Positions 5,460 through 5,762 of a stretch of DNA of 5,762 nucleotides are shown piece after piece. The position numbers and the translations under genes are program-made. Position 1 is the stretch's first letter, and the number at the start of each line of letters is the position of its first letter. Origin of the DNA: a bacterium HR39 (GTDB lineage: Bacteria; Pseudomonadota; Alphaproteobacteria; Geminicoccales; Geminicoccaceae); assembly GCA_002898955.1 (NCBI GenBank), contig BEIP01000111.1, positions 1 through 5,762 on the forward strand. Reading direction: 5' to 3'. A model generated the notes under the pieces. That model was given only the letters and a program-made list of their open reading frames with translations, was not told the origin of the DNA and ran no database searches.

Positions 5460-5762
5460 GCGCGGAACTGCCCGAACTCCCGGCCGGCGGCGGCCGCTTC
5501 GTCCACAACGTGGTGCACTTCGCCCGCACCCTGCGGGCGGCGGGGCTGCCGGTCGGCCCCGGCCACGTGATCCGGGCGCTGGAGGCCATCGGGAAGGTCG
5601 GGCTCGCGCGCCGCGACGACCTGTACTGGACGCTGTTCTCCGTCTTCGTCAACCGGCAGGAGCAGCGCGAGATCTTCGATCAGTGCTTCCACATCTTCTG
5701 GCGCGATCCGAAGATCCTCGAGCGCATGATGCAGCTCCTGCTGCCCGAGAACCTGGTGGACC
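5456..5762 (+). CDS. CoxE-like VWA-domain protein, N-terminal part (3' truncated by window edge)
   Basis: N-terminal 102 residues of a protein of the CoxE / COG3552 type, the usual partner of MoxR-CoxD ATPases. Full-length members are about 400 residues with a C-terminal von Willebrand factor A domain carrying a MIDAS metal site; that part lies beyond the window. Visible family signatures are 'FVHNVVHFARTLRAAGLPVGP' motif residues at about 15-35, then 'RRDDLYWTLFSVFVNRQEQ' at about 53-71, and 'EIFDQCFHIFWRDP' at about 73-86. These fit the helical N-terminal region of these proteins. The GTG at 5456 overlaps the ATPase stop (GTGA) and has GGAGG at 10 nt. Coupled translation suggests the two proteins act as a complex. 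The frame is open to the window edge with no defects. The VWA domain itself is inferred from family membership, not seen. Confidence 0.85.
   Translation, partial: MSAELPELPAGGGRFVHNVVHFARTLRAAGLPVGPGHVIRALEAIGKVGLARRDDLYWTLFSVFVNRQEQREIFDQCFHIFWRDPKILERMMQLLLPENLVD

Noticed and set aside
4536..5762. Part of a CO dehydrogenase (cox) gene cluster
   Set aside because: No coxM, coxS or coxL is visible and the neighbours are unrelated. Lone MoxR–CoxE pairs occur in many alphaproteobacteria.

Overview
The window is very GC-rich (strong G/C bias at third codon positions). It reads as ordinary chromosome of a high-GC alphaproteobacterium. The main evidence is the order leuS–lptE–holA, the short LptE with its 'GCGLRPLYG' mature N-terminus, and a zinc-ribbon-type LeuRS insertion. 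I cannot name the genus. No tRNA or rRNA gene, insertion sequence, CRISPR array, integrase or attachment site is visible.

Region 1 (1-3691, + strand) is a tightly packed run of four genes: the 3' part of leuS (leucyl-tRNA synthetase), lptE (LPS-assembly lipoprotein, TTG start 4 nt after the leuS stop), holA (DNA polymerase III delta subunit, GTG start overlapping the lptE stop) and an MT-A70-family adenine methyltransferase (ATG overlapping the holA stop). They look co-transcribed and translationally coupled. The first three serve translation, outer-membrane assembly and replication. The methyltransferase is the unexpected member and has no restriction partner in view.

Region 2 (3699-4277, - strand) is a 192-residue class I SAM-dependent methyltransferase resembling small phospholipid N-methyltransferases (PmtA-like, COG3963 type). 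It ends 7 bp from the end of the MT-A70 gene (convergent). It starts from a strong Shine-Dalgarno site.

Region 3 (4278-4535) is a 258-bp divergent intergenic region. It holds a plausible promoter for the PmtA-like gene, a weaker one for the rightward pair, several perfect palindromes (CCGCATGCGG, and CGGATCCG twice) and one GANTC site.

Region 4 (4536-5762, + strand) is a MoxR-family AAA+ ATPase overlapping the start of a CoxE-like (VWA-type) protein that runs off the window. MoxR ATPases with VWA partners typically act as chaperone or metal-insertase pairs. No CO dehydrogenase or other obvious client is present here.

I see no clear new multi-gene system. The items most worth a second look are the orphan MT-A70 methyltransferase in the replication/LPS operon, the orphan MoxR–CoxE pair, and the palindrome-bearing divergent control region.
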